Shown in pieces: positions 46,052-55,474 of a stretch of DNA of 64,000 nucleotides. The first letter of the stretch is position 1; the number at the start of each line of letters is the position of its first letter. Source of the DNA: Myxococcales bacterium (GTDB lineage Bacteria > Myxococcota_A > UBA9160 > UBA4427); NCBI GenBank assembly GCA_012959805.1, contig DUCN01000062.1:105363-169362 (forward strand). Direction: 5' to 3'. The position numbers were made by a program, and so were the translations under genes. A model generated the notes under the pieces. That model saw only the letters and a list, made by a program, of their open reading frames with translations. It had not been told where the DNA came from and searched no databases.

Positions 46052-46683
46052 AGTCGTCGACGAATGCGTTGGGGGGACGACACACCCAATGCTCGATCTG
46101 CAACCTGGTGATGGCTGTTCCCGAAGATGTCGCTGCCGAGCAGCTCGGCTGTTCTCGGTGCGGGGCGATGATTCAACGCCGCAAACCCAACAGTCTACCG
46201 AGGACGGCTGCGTTTCTGCTGGCGGCGGCGATCTGTTATATCCCAGCCAACGTCTATCCGATCGTTGAGATTACGTCCTTTGGCTACCAGCAATCCGACA
46301 CGATCATCTCCGGAGTGATCTATCTTCTCCTGCACGGCAATCTAGCTTTGGGCGTCATCGTTTTTGTCGCGAGCGTGGTGGTCCCGATTCTCAAGATCAT
46401 CTTACTCTCAATGTTGCTGATTTCCGTCCAATGTCGAAGTCAGTGGCGCCCACGAGATCGTGCGCGAATCTATCGAATTGTGGAAGTGGTCGGGCGGTGG
46501 TCAATGGTTGATGTTTATGTCGTGACGATTCTTGTCGCGCTTCTCCATCTCGGGTCGATCGCTTCCGTGGAAGTCGAGCAGGGCGCAATCTTCTTTAGTG
46601 TGGTGGTTGTCTTGACTCTACTGGCGGCACAGAGTTTCGATCCCCGCTTGATATGGGATCCAATTGAGGATGGCGATGAGTGA
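46048..46683 (+). CDS. pqiA: PqiA C-terminal half as a separate gene
   Basis: A 211-residue protein that matches the second half of PqiA: CSICN and CSRCG pairs, then YIPANVYPIVEITSFG and the four-helix membrane part with WSMVDVYVVTILVALLHLG. It is paralogous to the preceding gene. In E. coli both halves form one protein; here they are two genes sharing an ATGA overlap, so they should assemble as a heterodimer. Translation is coupled to pqiB, whose start lies within its last codons. Confidence 0.85.
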   Translation: MKSSTNALGGRHTQCSICNLVMAVPEDVAAEQLGCSRCGAMIQRRKPNSLPRTAAFLLAAAICYIPANVYPIVEITSFGYQQSDTIISGVIYLLLHGNLALGVIVFVASVVVPILKIILLSMLLISVQCRSQWRPRDRARIYRIVEVVGRWSMVDVYVVTILVALLHLGSIASVEVEQGAIFFSVVVVLTLLAAQSFDPRLIWDPIEDGDE

Positions 46684-48292
46684 TGAGCCGACCGGGGCTC
46701 CGGTGCGTGAAGATGATGGGGTTCCGACGGTCGTTGTGCATGATCGAGCGCGACTATCGATCGTCTGGTTCTTGCCTCTGTTGGCGGCCGTTGTCGGACT
46801 CTATCTCGCCTACACCGCATGGGTCGAAAAGGGGCCCACGATCACGATTACCTTCGAGAGCGCCGAGGGACTCGAGGCTGGGCGGACGAAGCTCAAATAC
46901 AAGCAGGTCGAGGTCGGTCTCGTTGAATCCGTCGAGCTGACCGAGGATCTCTCCCGTGTCGAAGTTATGGCGACGATGTCGAGCCGGTTCTCACAACATC
47001 TGACGACGGAAACGAAATTTTGGGTTGTGCGCGCGCAGGTTTCGGCCGGGGAAATCACTGGGCTCGATACCGTACTTTCCGGTGTGTACGTCGCCGTTGA
47101 TCCGTCGAGTGAAGGGGATCGCAGCCGCGAATTCGTGGCCCTCGAAAAGGCGCCGATCGTGACGTCGGACAAGCCCGGGACGCTCTTCGACCTTCGTGCT
47201 CAGGATCTTGGTTCGCTACAGATCGGTGCGCCCGTTTACTATCGCTGGCTGCGGGTCGGGCAGGTGGCTGGCTACGAACTGGCGGACGTCGATGACCATG
47301 TCAGTGTGCAGGTCTTCATCGAGGCGCCGCATGATCGACGAGTGCGATCAACCACCCGGTTCTGGAATGCATCCGGCCTTGACGTGGCCCTCACGGCGAA
47401 GGGAGTTCAAATCGACTCGCCCTCTCTGATCTCGATGTTGATCGGAGGTGTGGCCTTCGAAACACCCGCGACCGTAACGGTCGCCCGGGATGTCCCCGAG
47501 AATATGATTTTTGAGCTCTACCCGAACAAACAGGCGATGCGTCAGCCACGCTATCTACAGAAGACCCGCTTCTTGCTCTATTTTGATGAGTCCGTCGCCG
47601 GACTCGAGGCCGGGTCGGACGTGGAATTCCGCGGCATCAAACTCGGCGAAGTGCTCGACGTCGATCTCGCTTTCAATGCCGTCACGAATGAAATTCGAAC
47701 ACCGGTAGTCATCGAGATTGAACCGGAAAGATTTGGAATCGAGGGACCTGGGGATGAACGCGTTGCACTCAAGCGGCTTGAAGACATGGTGGCGGATGGA
47801 TTTCGGGCTGAATTGACGACGAACAGTCTCTTGACCGGGCAAAAAACAGTCAACTTCGACTTCTTTGAATTCGAAGCACCTGCCCAGATTCGAATGGGAG
47901 AGATCTATCCGGCTCTGCCGACGGCGTCGAGCGGATTCGGCCAGATCGCAGATCGAGTCTCCCGAATCGTCGAGAAGATCGACCAGGTTCCGATAGAAGC
48001 CATCGGTACCAATCTCGAAGAGGCGCTTGCCGGCTTTTCAGAGATGCTAGACGAGGTCAAGCAGCTAGCGGGTTCTGCCAATGAAGACCTACTGCCTGGT
48101 CTTTCGACCTCACTCGAAAAGCTTGAAGAGATACTTTCCTCGGCGGAGGCGCTGATCGCACCCGAATCGCCGGTTGCCCAGGATTTTGAAAGCCTGGTTT
48201 CGGATCTTTCCGAGGCGGCGCGTTCAATTCGGATGCTGACGGAACGGCTCGAAGAATATCCTGAAGAGTTGTTGAGGGGAAAGAGCGAATGA
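46676..48292 (+). CDS. pqiB: PqiB MCE-domain lipid transport protein
   Basis: A 538-residue protein with one N-terminal membrane helix (IVWFLPLLAAVVGLYLAY, near residues 30-47) followed by three MCE repeats, beginning at ITFESAEGLEAGRTKLKYKQ, at GAPVYYRWLRVGQVAGYEL and at LLYFDESVAGLEAGSDVEFR. A C-terminal helical region (about 420-520) would form the coiled-coil tunnel that spans the periplasm. ATG 46676 has GAGG six bases ahead; earlier ATG (46670) and TTG (46664) are in frame. Together with PqiA and PqiC it moves lipids between membranes. Confidence 0.9.
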   Translation: MSDEPTGAPVREDDGVPTVVVHDRARLSIVWFLPLLAAVVGLYLAYTAWVEKGPTITITFESAEGLEAGRTKLKYKQVEVGLVESVELTEDLSRVEVMATMSSRFSQHLTTETKFWVVRAQVSAGEITGLDTVLSGVYVAVDPSSEGDRSREFVALEKAPIVTSDKPGTLFDLRAQDLGSLQIGAPVYYRWLRVGQVAGYELADVDDHVSVQVFIEAPHDRRVRSTTRFWNASGLDVALTAKGVQIDSPSLISMLIGGVAFETPATVTVARDVPENMIFELYPNKQAMRQPRYLQKTRFLLYFDESVAGLEAGSDVEFRGIKLGEVLDVDLAFNAVTNEIRTPVVIEIEPERFGIEGPGDERVALKRLEDMVADGFRAELTTNSLLTGQKTVNFDFFEFEAPAQIRMGEIYPALPTASSGFGQIADRVSRIVEKIDQVPIEAIGTNLEEALAGFSEMLDEVKQLAGSANEDLLPGLSTSLEKLEEILSSAEALIAPESPVAQDFESLVSDLSEAARSIRMLTERLEEYPEELLRGKSE

Positions 48293-48918
48293 TGACTTTT
48301 TCGCGGCGATTTTTGACAAGGCATGAATCTTTTAGGGCCATCTCCGCGACGTTGTCGCTGCTGATGGTCGCCGGTTGTCTTGGCCGGAGCCCTGATGTTC
48401 GACATTTCGTGTTAGGCGTATCGAACTCTTCCGAGACGAGCGCTCGGGCTATGGATGTGGCGGTGCTTGTGGGCCCGGTTCGCTTGCCCGCTTATCTCGA
48501 GCGCTCCCAGATGGCGAGACTCGAAGATGATGGCGAAATCGTGCTGGACGAATTTGGCCGATGGCTCGGCGGGTTCGAGGAAAATTTAGTGCGCGCCATC
48601 ACGCTTGGTCTCGCGCGGGAACTCGGTTCTGATCGCATCGTGTCGGCTCCTTCGAAAGCGCCCTTCCCATTCGACTATCAGATTCGCATTCATGTAGACG
48701 ATATGATCCTGCAGGACGGGGAGTTGTTGGCCGTTCGCATTCGATGGGCGTTGCTTCCGCGTTCGGACCAATCGGAGCCCCGCTTCTTCGTGATGGACGA
48801 GCGATTTGCTGCGAGCGGGTCTTCTCCGGCCGATCTCGTCCGCGCGCATGATGCGGCGCTGCTCTCTCTGGTTCATCGCATTTCCGATGAGATCGGGAAG
48901 GATCACCCGGCGCGCTGA
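48289..48918 (+). CDS. pqiC: PqiC outer-membrane lipoprotein
   Basis: A 209-residue ABC-type transport auxiliary lipoprotein. The signal peptide ends in a lipobox (LMVAGC, near residue 30). The mature part has the family's VLVGPVRLPAYLERSQM strand and RIVSAPSKAPFPFDY region. Its start overlaps pqiB by four bases, completing the operon. PqiC docks PqiB at the outer membrane. Later residues look degenerate but unbroken. Confidence 0.85.
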   Translation: MMTFSRRFLTRHESFRAISATLSLLMVAGCLGRSPDVRHFVLGVSNSSETSARAMDVAVLVGPVRLPAYLERSQMARLEDDGEIVLDEFGRWLGGFEENLVRAITLGLARELGSDRIVSAPSKAPFPFDYQIRIHVDDMILQDGELLAVRIRWALLPRSDQSEPRFFVMDERFAASGSSPADLVRAHDAALLSLVHRISDEIGKDHPAR

Positions 48919-49057
48919 ATCCGGATGCATGCCGATTCAAGCCATCAGCGCCTATGGTCTTGCTCGCCGTACACCGGGTGCTGTACCGCCGAGCAGAGTC
49001 AATGACGCGACTTTCGTCGTGTCGCCTACTTGAAGTGCACATGAGAAGGAAGTCCAC

Positions 49058-49288
49058 GTGGAGAATGAGAATCAAGTGGAGGGCCATGCGCGTTCCTGGA
49101 AAGAGTCCGTCATTCGAGAAGTTCGAACCCGCCCTTTCGGCTACTCGGTACTCGCAATTTTTCTACTGGCCGGGCCTGTTCTCGCCCCATTCTTGTTTCC
49201 ACAAGCACCACCCGCTGCCGCTGCCGCCGGCGGATTGGCCTTCGGGCTCTACGCTGCGCTCTGCGCTGTTCCCCAGAAATTTCTATAG
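49058..49288 (+). CDS. Small hypothetical membrane protein
   Basis: A 76-residue protein with a GTG start about eight bases after AAGGA. A charged N-terminal 25 residues precede two hydrophobic segments (YSVLAIFLLAGPVLAPFLF and AAAAAGGLAFGLYAALCA) around an Ala/Pro turn. I do not recognise a family. Position after pqiC might hint at envelope function but the gap is 139 bases. Confidence 0.55.
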   Translation: MENENQVEGHARSWKESVIREVRTRPFGYSVLAIFLLAGPVLAPFLFPQAPPAAAAAGGLAFGLYAALCAVPQKFL

Positions 49289-49358
49289 AGGATATGCGGG
49301 CAACCTGGCTTGATGTGAACTAACGCGGTCTAGCGAAAGACGAACGGGGAGAAGTTGA

Positions 49359-49835
49359 ATGGGTGCGATTGCAGCAGCAGGACTCGAAGCGTGGCATCGG
49401 GTTGTTCGTGAAATGAACGATGCTTCCCTGGACGAAATCCTCGCCGAGGATGTCGTCTTCCATTCGCCAGTGGTGCATACGCCCCAGGAAGGGCGCGCAC
49501 TTACAAAACTCTACCTGATGGCTGCATTCAACGTATTGCCGGGCTCGCTTGATTCCGAGAGTTCGGCTCAGGATACGATTGGGCAATCGGCTGACGAATC
49601 GAAGAAGAGCAAGGGGATTTTTGGATACGTTCGTGAGGTCGTCGGAGACAATGATGTCGTTCTCGAGTTCAGAACCGAGATCGATGGGATCTCGATCAAT
49701 GGCATCGACATGATTCATTTCAATGACGACGGCAAGATCGACGACTTCAAGGTGATGGTTCGACCCCTGAAGGCGATTCAGAAGCTTCATGAACAGATGG
49801 CCGCGATGCTCGAAAACATGAAGAAGAGCGGATAG
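49359..49835 (+). CDS. NTF2-like (SnoaL-type) fold protein
   Basis: A 158-residue protein of the NTF2-like superfamily: AWHRVVREMNDASLDEILAE at the N-terminus, HSPVV, and a closing beta region IDGISINGIDMIHFNDDGKI with a final DDFKVMVRP strand. A hydrophilic insertion near residues 60-90 (SLDSESSAQDT ... SKKSK) is unusual. Such proteins are often small hydrolases, isomerases or binding proteins; none can be named. The LOG gene starts 16 bases downstream and may share an operon. Confidence 0.78.
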   Translation: MGAIAAAGLEAWHRVVREMNDASLDEILAEDVVFHSPVVHTPQEGRALTKLYLMAAFNVLPGSLDSESSAQDTIGQSADESKKSKGIFGYVREVVGDNDVVLEFRTEIDGISINGIDMIHFNDDGKIDDFKVMVRPLKAIQKLHEQMAAMLENMKKSG

Positions 49836-49851
49836 ATCAAATCCGCCCGCT

Positions 49852-51042
49852 ATGATCCCAGCGATGTCGCCACGCTCATCCGATTCGTCACCGTCAGGTC
49901 CATCCTCACCACGTCGCCGGTACCAGCTTCGCGGGAACGCGCTCAACAAGCAGATCGAAGATCTTCTCGAGGACGCGTGCCGTGAAGGCGCCGCGGACGA
50001 GGACATCGATCTCGTTCGCCAGATCCTCGTGACCGGTGTTCATCTGCTTCGAGACGAAACTTCCCGAGCCGAACTGAAGCTGGTCAACAGCGCTCTCAAA
50101 GAGCTGCGACACGCCTTCCGCGTCTTCAAGCCGTATTCGCAGCTTCGCAAGGTCGCGATCTTCGGGAGCGCGAGGACAGTGACCGAGCATCCGGACTGGA
50201 TTCACGCGCATGAGTTCGCGGAGCGAATCGTCCGTGCGGGCTGGATGGTCATCACGGGTGCCGGCGAAGGCATTATGGGTGCGGCGCAAGGCGGGGCCGG
50301 GCGAGAATCTTCCTTCGGAGTCAATATCCGATTGCCCTTCGAGCAGGGAGCGAACAAGGTGATCGCCGGCGACTCGAAGCTGATCAACTTTCGATATTTC
50401 TTCACACGAAAAGTCGTGTTCGTCAAAGAGGCTCATGCAATCGCGCTTTTCCCAGGCGGATTCGGAACCCATGACGAAGGCTTCGAGGCGTTGACGCTGA
50501 TCCAGACCGGCAAGAGCGAAATGGTGCCGATCGTGTTCGTCGATGCGCCGGGCGGGCGTTATTGGCGTGACTGGCTCGAATACGTTGAGACGCATCTCGC
50601 GGATCGTGGTTTGATTGCGCGCGAAGATTTGTTGCTCTTCCGCGTGGCGGATTCAGTCGATGAGGCGGTGAACGAAATTGAGGGCTTCTATCGAAACTAT
50701 CATTCGAGTCGCTATGTCGGAGGGAAGCTCGTTCTTCGACTTCATGTTGCGCCGACTGATGTTCAGCTCGAGGCCTTGAACGATGAGTTTTCGGATCTGC
50801 TCGAATCGGGGAAGATCGAGCGCACAGAGATTCTTTCGGGCGAGGCGGGCGAGATTCCCCATTTGCCGAGGCTTCGTCTGCATTTCAATAGGAAGGCGGT
50901 GGGTCGGCTGCGAGGTCTGATCGATCGGCTTAATGGCTTCTCCGAAGAAGCTGCGCCGCCGAGTGACGCGCGCCGTCGGGAAATTTTTGAGACACCTCTC
51001 TCTGAAGAACAGGTCGAAGCCGAATTCGAAGAAGACGAGTAG
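49852..51042 (+). CDS. LOG family protein (TIGR00730) with long C-terminal extension
   Basis: A 396-residue Rossmann-fold protein. The LOG signature is present as FPGGFGTHDEGFEAL (near residue 204), preceded by VAIFGSARTVTEHPDW and ITGAGEGIMGAAQGG. Typical LOG proteins release cytokinin bases from nucleotides; plain bacterial members are about 180-240 residues. Here about 90 N-terminal residues and about 130 C-terminal residues are added, the latter helical and acidic near the end (EEQVEAEFEEDE). ATG at 49852 or, four codons on, at 49864. Confidence 0.82.
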   Translation: MIPAMSPRSSDSSPSGPSSPRRRYQLRGNALNKQIEDLLEDACREGAADEDIDLVRQILVTGVHLLRDETSRAELKLVNSALKELRHAFRVFKPYSQLRKVAIFGSARTVTEHPDWIHAHEFAERIVRAGWMVITGAGEGIMGAAQGGAGRESSFGVNIRLPFEQGANKVIAGDSKLINFRYFFTRKVVFVKEAHAIALFPGGFGTHDEGFEALTLIQTGKSEMVPIVFVDAPGGRYWRDWLEYVETHLADRGLIAREDLLLFRVADSVDEAVNEIEGFYRNYHSSRYVGGKLVLRLHVAPTDVQLEALNDEFSDLLESGKIERTEILSGEAGEIPHLPRLRLHFNRKAVGRLRGLIDRLNGFSEEAAPPSDARRREIFETPLSEEQVEAEFEEDE

Positions 51043-51274
51043 GCCGACCCCTCGGAGACCATCTGTCTTAGACCGTGAGCTCGACCCTCGTAACGCCATC
51101 CAAGAATATTGAGGCGATTCGAGCCCTGCGACGACCACCCAACGACTCGATCCGTGACGGCATCGAGGAGAAAAGGTCGACTCAAAACCTCACGACTTTG
51201 AAGCAGGTGCACAGCCAGTTCCGGATCGGCGTGGTCACTCATTCTGGTAACCCACTCACCGATGCCGTGCGACT

Positions 51275-51840
51275 TCAGTTCTCCCTAAGTTTTTTCGAAA
51301 ATGACCCAAGCAACTTGTAGGAGTCCGGCCAGCCTTCTGGGTACGAAACTTTGAACCAGACGACGTCGAGGGGGTCGGCTCTCCTGTGCACGACGGGATT
51401 GAGCCTCTTCCGGACGATGGAACTTCGTCCGTCTGCGCCGATCAGATAGGAAGCCCGCATGGATGTTTCGCAGCGCTGCCCGCACTCGACAATCGCAGGT
51501 GGACTCCGCCGCTTTGGTTTCGCTCGAGTCCACGAACGGGATGTCCGCGTCAAAGCTCGAGGCGACCGGTTTTCTCTGCGAGAGACACGAGGCCTTCGAG
51601 TAGCTCCGGTTGCGAGACGGCGGTCGGAAGTGTTCCGCTGAGGTCGTGTGCCTCGAGCGAGAGAAATCTCTTGCCGTTGAGGAAGCCCTCTAGGGAATCC
51701 GGGAGGCTGGTGGCGACCTGATCGAGACAGAATCCGGCATCTTGGAACGCTCGGATTCCGCTCGGCATCAAGATTGCGTCGCGAAACTCTCGGGAGAAAT
51801 CGGATTGGCGTTCGGCCAGGATTGTCTCGAGGGCGGGAGA
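51275..51840 (-). pseudogene. Decayed FAD-dependent monooxygenase fragment
   Basis: Two minus-strand segments in different frames belong to the middle of one flavin monooxygenase (FAD_binding_3 type). The first, about 51840-51550, reads SDFSREFRDAILMPSGIRAF, then SQPELLEGLVSLAEKTGRLE and stops. The second, about 51455-51275, reads ASYLIGADGRSSIVRKRLNP, then DPLDVVWFKVSYPEGWPDSY and stops. GADG...VRK is the second FAD motif of this family. The N-terminal GxGxxG fold and the C-terminal third with GDAAH are absent. The 277-residue open frame to 52108 is not a gene: only its last 60 residues match. Confidence 0.72.
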
Positions 51841-51950
51841 CGGAGTCGTGGATTCCGTTATGCTTCGACGATTCTGAAAATTGCTGTGTTGATCGTCTTC
51901 GTTCTGGCCCTGTCGTTGGTCGTAGCGCGAGGACGAAACGAGGAGTTCTG

Positions 51951-53636
51951 ATGTCTGAGGTGCCGAGTTGGGACCAGTCGATCGCCACCCTGACGGGTCC
52001 CGGCGCTCCCTTTGAGATCGTCGAGAAAGAAGTCGGCGGACAAAATCTGAAGGTTTTCGCGAATACGCCGAGTTCGCTGCGCGAGCGATTTAATGAGACG
52101 AGGCTCAATGGCGAGAAGACCTTCCTCGTCTACGAAGACGAGACCTGGAGTTTTGCGGACACGATGGCGCGGGTTGATGAAATCGCCGATGCCCTCGTGA
52201 ATCGCTATGGAATCGAGAAGGGTGATCGTGTCGCGATCGCCATGCGCAATTATCCGGAGTGGATCCTGTCTTTTGCGGCCATCGTTTCGGTGGGCGGCGT
52301 CGCCGTCTGCATGAATTCATGGTGGAAGACGGACGAGATGGCCTTCGGCCTTGAAGACTGTGGTGCGAAACTGTTGATCGCAGACATCGAGCGCTTCCGG
52401 ACCGCGGAACCGACGCTTTCACGACTCGAGACTCGATCGATGATCGTGCGCCATGATGGCGAGTTGCCGGCGGGCGCTGATCGGATGCAAGACGTTCTGC
52501 AAACGGGAGCGGCTATGCCCGAAGTTTCGATCGGCCCGGACGACGACGTGACGATCCTATACACGTCGGGAACGACAGGCTTTCCGAAGGGCGCCGTTTC
52601 GACGAACTTCGCCGTCTTATCTTCTCTGCAATCCTTTGCCTGCCGCGCTTTGGCGGGTGCGCTGAGTCAGCCGCCCAAGGATCCGAGTCCCTTCGATACC
52701 TGTTTCATTTTGGCCGTGCCGCTCTTTCATGTGACGGGACTCGTTCCCGTGATGTTGTCTTGCTTCGTGAATGGAATCAAACTCGTCATGATGTACAAGT
52801 GGAGCCCCGAGCGAGCGCTCAAGTTGATCGAACGCGAGCGGGTGACACAGTTCGTCGGTGTGCCGACGATGACGATCGATCTGCTCGAGTCGCCGGATTT
52901 TGATTCCCGAGACACCTCGAGTCTGGCTGCCGTGGGTGGCGGAGGTGCTCCAATGCCCCCGGACCTGGTCGGAAGAGTCGACAAGAGCTTTAAACGCGCG
53001 CGACCGGGTCTTGGCTACGGCATGACCGAGACGAATGCGTACGGGCCCCAGATCAATGGCGACGACCACGTTAAACGTCCACGGAGTACCGGTCGAAGCA
53101 TTCCGACCCTCGAGGTCCGGGCCTTCGACAGCGAGATGAATCCGCTTGGCGCCAATGAACTCGGCGAGCTCTGTTTCCGCGGCCCGAATTTGATTCGCGG
53201 TTACTGGAACAATCCCGATGCGACCGCGGACACGATCGTTAATGGTTGGCTGCGCAGTGGTGATCTGGGTCGAGTGGATGACGAAGGATTCGTCTTTATC
53301 GAAGACCGAGTGAAGGATATGGTTTTGCGAGGCGGCGAAAATATCTACTGCGCCGAAGTCGAAGCGATCATCTACGAATACGAAGATGTGCACGAGGCCG
53401 CCGTCTTTGGGATGCCACACGACCGATTGGGTGAGGAGGTAGCATGTGCGATTCTGCCCAAGAAGGGGCGCACGATCGACGTCGATGCTCTTCGGGTCCA
53501 TCTCTCGGCGAAGTTGGCGTCCTTTAAGGTTCCGTCGGTGATCGAAGTGGCTTCTGAGGCGCTTCCGCGAAATGCAGCGGGTAAGATTATGAAGCGTGAC
53601 CTTCGTGAAGTGTTGATCGAGCGAAAAAAGGGATAG
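51951..53636 (+). CDS. Acyl-CoA synthetase (AMP-forming)
   Basis: A 561-residue AMP-forming acyl-CoA ligase. The P-loop-like YTSGTTGFPKGAV lies near residues 203-215, GYGMTETNAYG near 357, and the adenylate-binding SGDLGRVDDEGFVFIEDR near 441-458. The catalytic Lys lies in AGKIMKRDLRE near the C-terminus. The pocket-lining WSPERALKLIERERVTQFVG suggests a medium or aromatic acid rather than long-chain. ATG 51951 has GAGGAG five bases upstream. It stands divergent from a decayed monooxygenase, and the nearby acyl-CoA genes fit a shared catabolic role. Confidence 0.88.
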   Translation: MSEVPSWDQSIATLTGPGAPFEIVEKEVGGQNLKVFANTPSSLRERFNETRLNGEKTFLVYEDETWSFADTMARVDEIADALVNRYGIEKGDRVAIAMRNYPEWILSFAAIVSVGGVAVCMNSWWKTDEMAFGLEDCGAKLLIADIERFRTAEPTLSRLETRSMIVRHDGELPAGADRMQDVLQTGAAMPEVSIGPDDDVTILYTSGTTGFPKGAVSTNFAVLSSLQSFACRALAGALSQPPKDPSPFDTCFILAVPLFHVTGLVPVMLSCFVNGIKLVMMYKWSPERALKLIERERVTQFVGVPTMTIDLLESPDFDSRDTSSLAAVGGGGAPMPPDLVGRVDKSFKRARPGLGYGMTETNAYGPQINGDDHVKRPRSTGRSIPTLEVRAFDSEMNPLGANELGELCFRGPNLIRGYWNNPDATADTIVNGWLRSGDLGRVDDEGFVFIEDRVKDMVLRGGENIYCAEVEAIIYEYEDVHEAAVFGMPHDRLGEEVACAILPKKGRTIDVDALRVHLSAKLASFKVPSVIEVASEALPRNAAGKIMKRDLREVLIERKKG

Positions 53637-53684
53637 GGCGTGACTGGCGCCCTGAACGACCAATCCGTTGTCGGGGGCCGCTTG

Positions 53685-54476
53685 TCAGGCTTCGTCGAGT
53701 ACGGCGATGACAGGAGCATGATCGGATGCTGTTAGGCCATCCTTTTTCTTCCTGAAGTCGCGGTCGATCTCGACCGATTTCAATCGCTCGACGATTCGCT
53801 TGGACCCGAGCAGGAAGTCGATTCGCAAGCCGCGCTTTCGATGGAAGGCTCCGCCGCGATAGTCCCACCAGCTGAATGCCTGTTCGCGGGGTTGGAGCTC
53901 GCGGTAGAGATCGCTCAGTCCAAGCTCAATGATCGACCTCATGCGACTTCGCTCGTCCTCGGTATGAAAGATCGATCCATGGAATTCTTCTTCGTTCCAG
54001 GAGTCGAGGCCGGTCGGGACGATATTGAAGTCGCCGCAGAGCAACACGCTCTCTTCGGCGCGAATGAATCCCGCGGCCCACTCTCGGAGTGCATCGAACC
54101 ATTCGAGTTTGCGTGGAAAATCATCGTGGTCGGTATTCTTGCCATTCGGGCAGTAGAGCGTCGTGAAGTCGACCGAATCGCCATCGGTTCCGACTCGCGC
54201 ACGTATCAGCCGGGCGCCGTATTCGGATTGGCCAGGTAGGCCGGATTCGATCCATTCGACGGGAACTCGGGAAAGGACGGCCACTCCGTTCCAACTCTTC
54301 TGGCCATGGGTCACGGCCTTGTACCCGAGTTCTTCGAAGACGTCGTGGGGAAAGAGTTCGTCGGTGACTTTCAGTTCCTGGAGGCCGACGACATCGGGCT
54401 GGCGGTCTTCCAGCCAGAGTCGAATATAATCGATGCGTGCTCTCAGGCCGTTCACGTTCCAGGTCGCGATCTTCAA
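53685..54476 (-). CDS. xthA: Exodeoxyribonuclease III
   Basis: A 263-residue AP endonuclease/3'-exonuclease used in base-excision repair. Motifs: [25 protein letters not shown] (metal Glu in QEL), [29 protein letters not shown] and the final LTASDHAPV (catalytic Asp-His). Start is TTG (54476), following AGAAGAG two bases upstream. It is divergent from msrA. Confidence 0.9.
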   Translation of the reverse strand: MKIATWNVNGLRARIDYIRLWLEDRQPDVVGLQELKVTDELFPHDVFEELGYKAVTHGQKSWNGVAVLSRVPVEWIESGLPGQSEYGARLIRARVGTDGDSVDFTTLYCPNGKNTDHDDFPRKLEWFDALREWAAGFIRAEESVLLCGDFNIVPTGLDSWNEEEFHGSIFHTEDERSRMRSIIELGLSDLYRELQPREQAFSWWDYRGGAFHRKRGLRIDFLLGSKRIVERLKSVEIDRDFRKKKDGLTASDHAPVIAVLDEA

Positions 54477-54626
54477 TACTCTTCTCGTGCTTCTGTTGGG
54501 ACGGATGGGTCCGAGGGGATTTGTGAGAGCCTATCACGGGTGCCTGCGAATGGGCCGAGAGGATCATTACGGCTATGTTTCGCCGTGGACAAAGTCAATT
54601 CGACAAAAGATGTGCGAGGGAGTGAG

Positions 54627-55271
54627 ATGGGGGTTTTTGAGAAGACGATGAAAATTCTGACAGCGGAAGCGTCATTGCCGGGTCGTTCCGAGCAGATGCC
54701 AGTCGCGCCCGCGCATTTCGTCAGCGGCGAACCAATGGATGCGGAATTCGAGGGTTGCGGGAGAATCCTAGTTGGGATGGGATGCTTCTGGGGTGCGGAA
54801 CGAAAATATTGGGAAGCGCCGGGGGTCGTGAGTACCTCCGTCGGGTATGTCGGCGGGCATACGCCGAATCCGACCTACGCGGAAGTGTGTTCCGGGCGGA
54901 CCGGTCATACCGAGGCGGTCCGGGTCATCTTCGATCCGAGCAAGACGAGTTACGAAGCGATGCTGCGGATTTTTTGGGAGAACCATGATCCCACCCAGGG
55001 GATGCGCCAGGGAAACGATCAAGGCACACAGTACCGTTCTGGCCTCTACTACTACGACGACGCACAGAAGGCGCTTGCATTCGAATCATGCGAGGTCTTC
55101 CAAAAGAAGCTTGCGGCGTCCGGATATGATGCGATTACGACCGAGATCCGGGACGCTCCCGCGTACTACTTTGCTGAGGACGAGCATCAGCAATATCTGG
55201 CCAAGAACCCCATGGGCTATTGTGGTCTTGGTGGAACGGGTGTGAGTTGCCCGATTGGCCTGCCGGCGTAG
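54627..55271 (+). CDS. msrA: Peptide methionine-S-sulfoxide reductase MsrA
   Basis: A 214-residue repair enzyme that reduces methionine-S-sulfoxide. The active site is MGCFWGAE (near residue 51), with [20 protein letters not shown] and [20 protein letters not shown]. Two cysteines near the end (MGYCGLGG and VSCPIG) are suited to resolve the disulfide. ATG 54627 has GGGAG five bases ahead; the frame runs open back to 54306 over the divergent gene. The long N-terminal 45 residues match the MsrA subgroup of about 210-220 residues. Confidence 0.9.
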   Translation: MGVFEKTMKILTAEASLPGRSEQMPVAPAHFVSGEPMDAEFEGCGRILVGMGCFWGAERKYWEAPGVVSTSVGYVGGHTPNPTYAEVCSGRTGHTEAVRVIFDPSKTSYEAMLRIFWENHDPTQGMRQGNDQGTQYRSGLYYYDDAQKALAFESCEVFQKKLAASGYDAITTEIRDAPAYYFAEDEHQQYLAKNPMGYCGLGGTGVSCPIGLPA

Positions 55272-55474
55272 TCCCGACTGGTGCGCGGACGTGGCCGCAT
55301 CGATCGGGTCTGACACTAAGTCCAATCGGACGAAATTGACCGCAAGCGAGGGCGCTGGACGCGCAAACACCGCGCAGCTGCGGAACCTCGACCCGACTCG
55401 CGACACTTCGCGGGTGGACTAGAATTCGGGTGACAGGCAATCGCCGTCGATAGAGCCGAGGGAGAAGCGCGATC

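Noticed and set aside
51774..51950. N-terminal extension of the acyl-CoA synthetase
   Set aside because: ATG 51951 has GAGGAG at good spacing and gives the normal family length; the upstream codons run over the decayed monooxygenase.
51275..52108. Open frame of 277 codons on the minus strand
   Set aside because: Only its last 60 codons resemble a protein family; the rest has Arg/Ser/Pro-rich shadow composition and overlaps the acyl-CoA synthetase start. It is a frame left open by a decayed monooxygenase.
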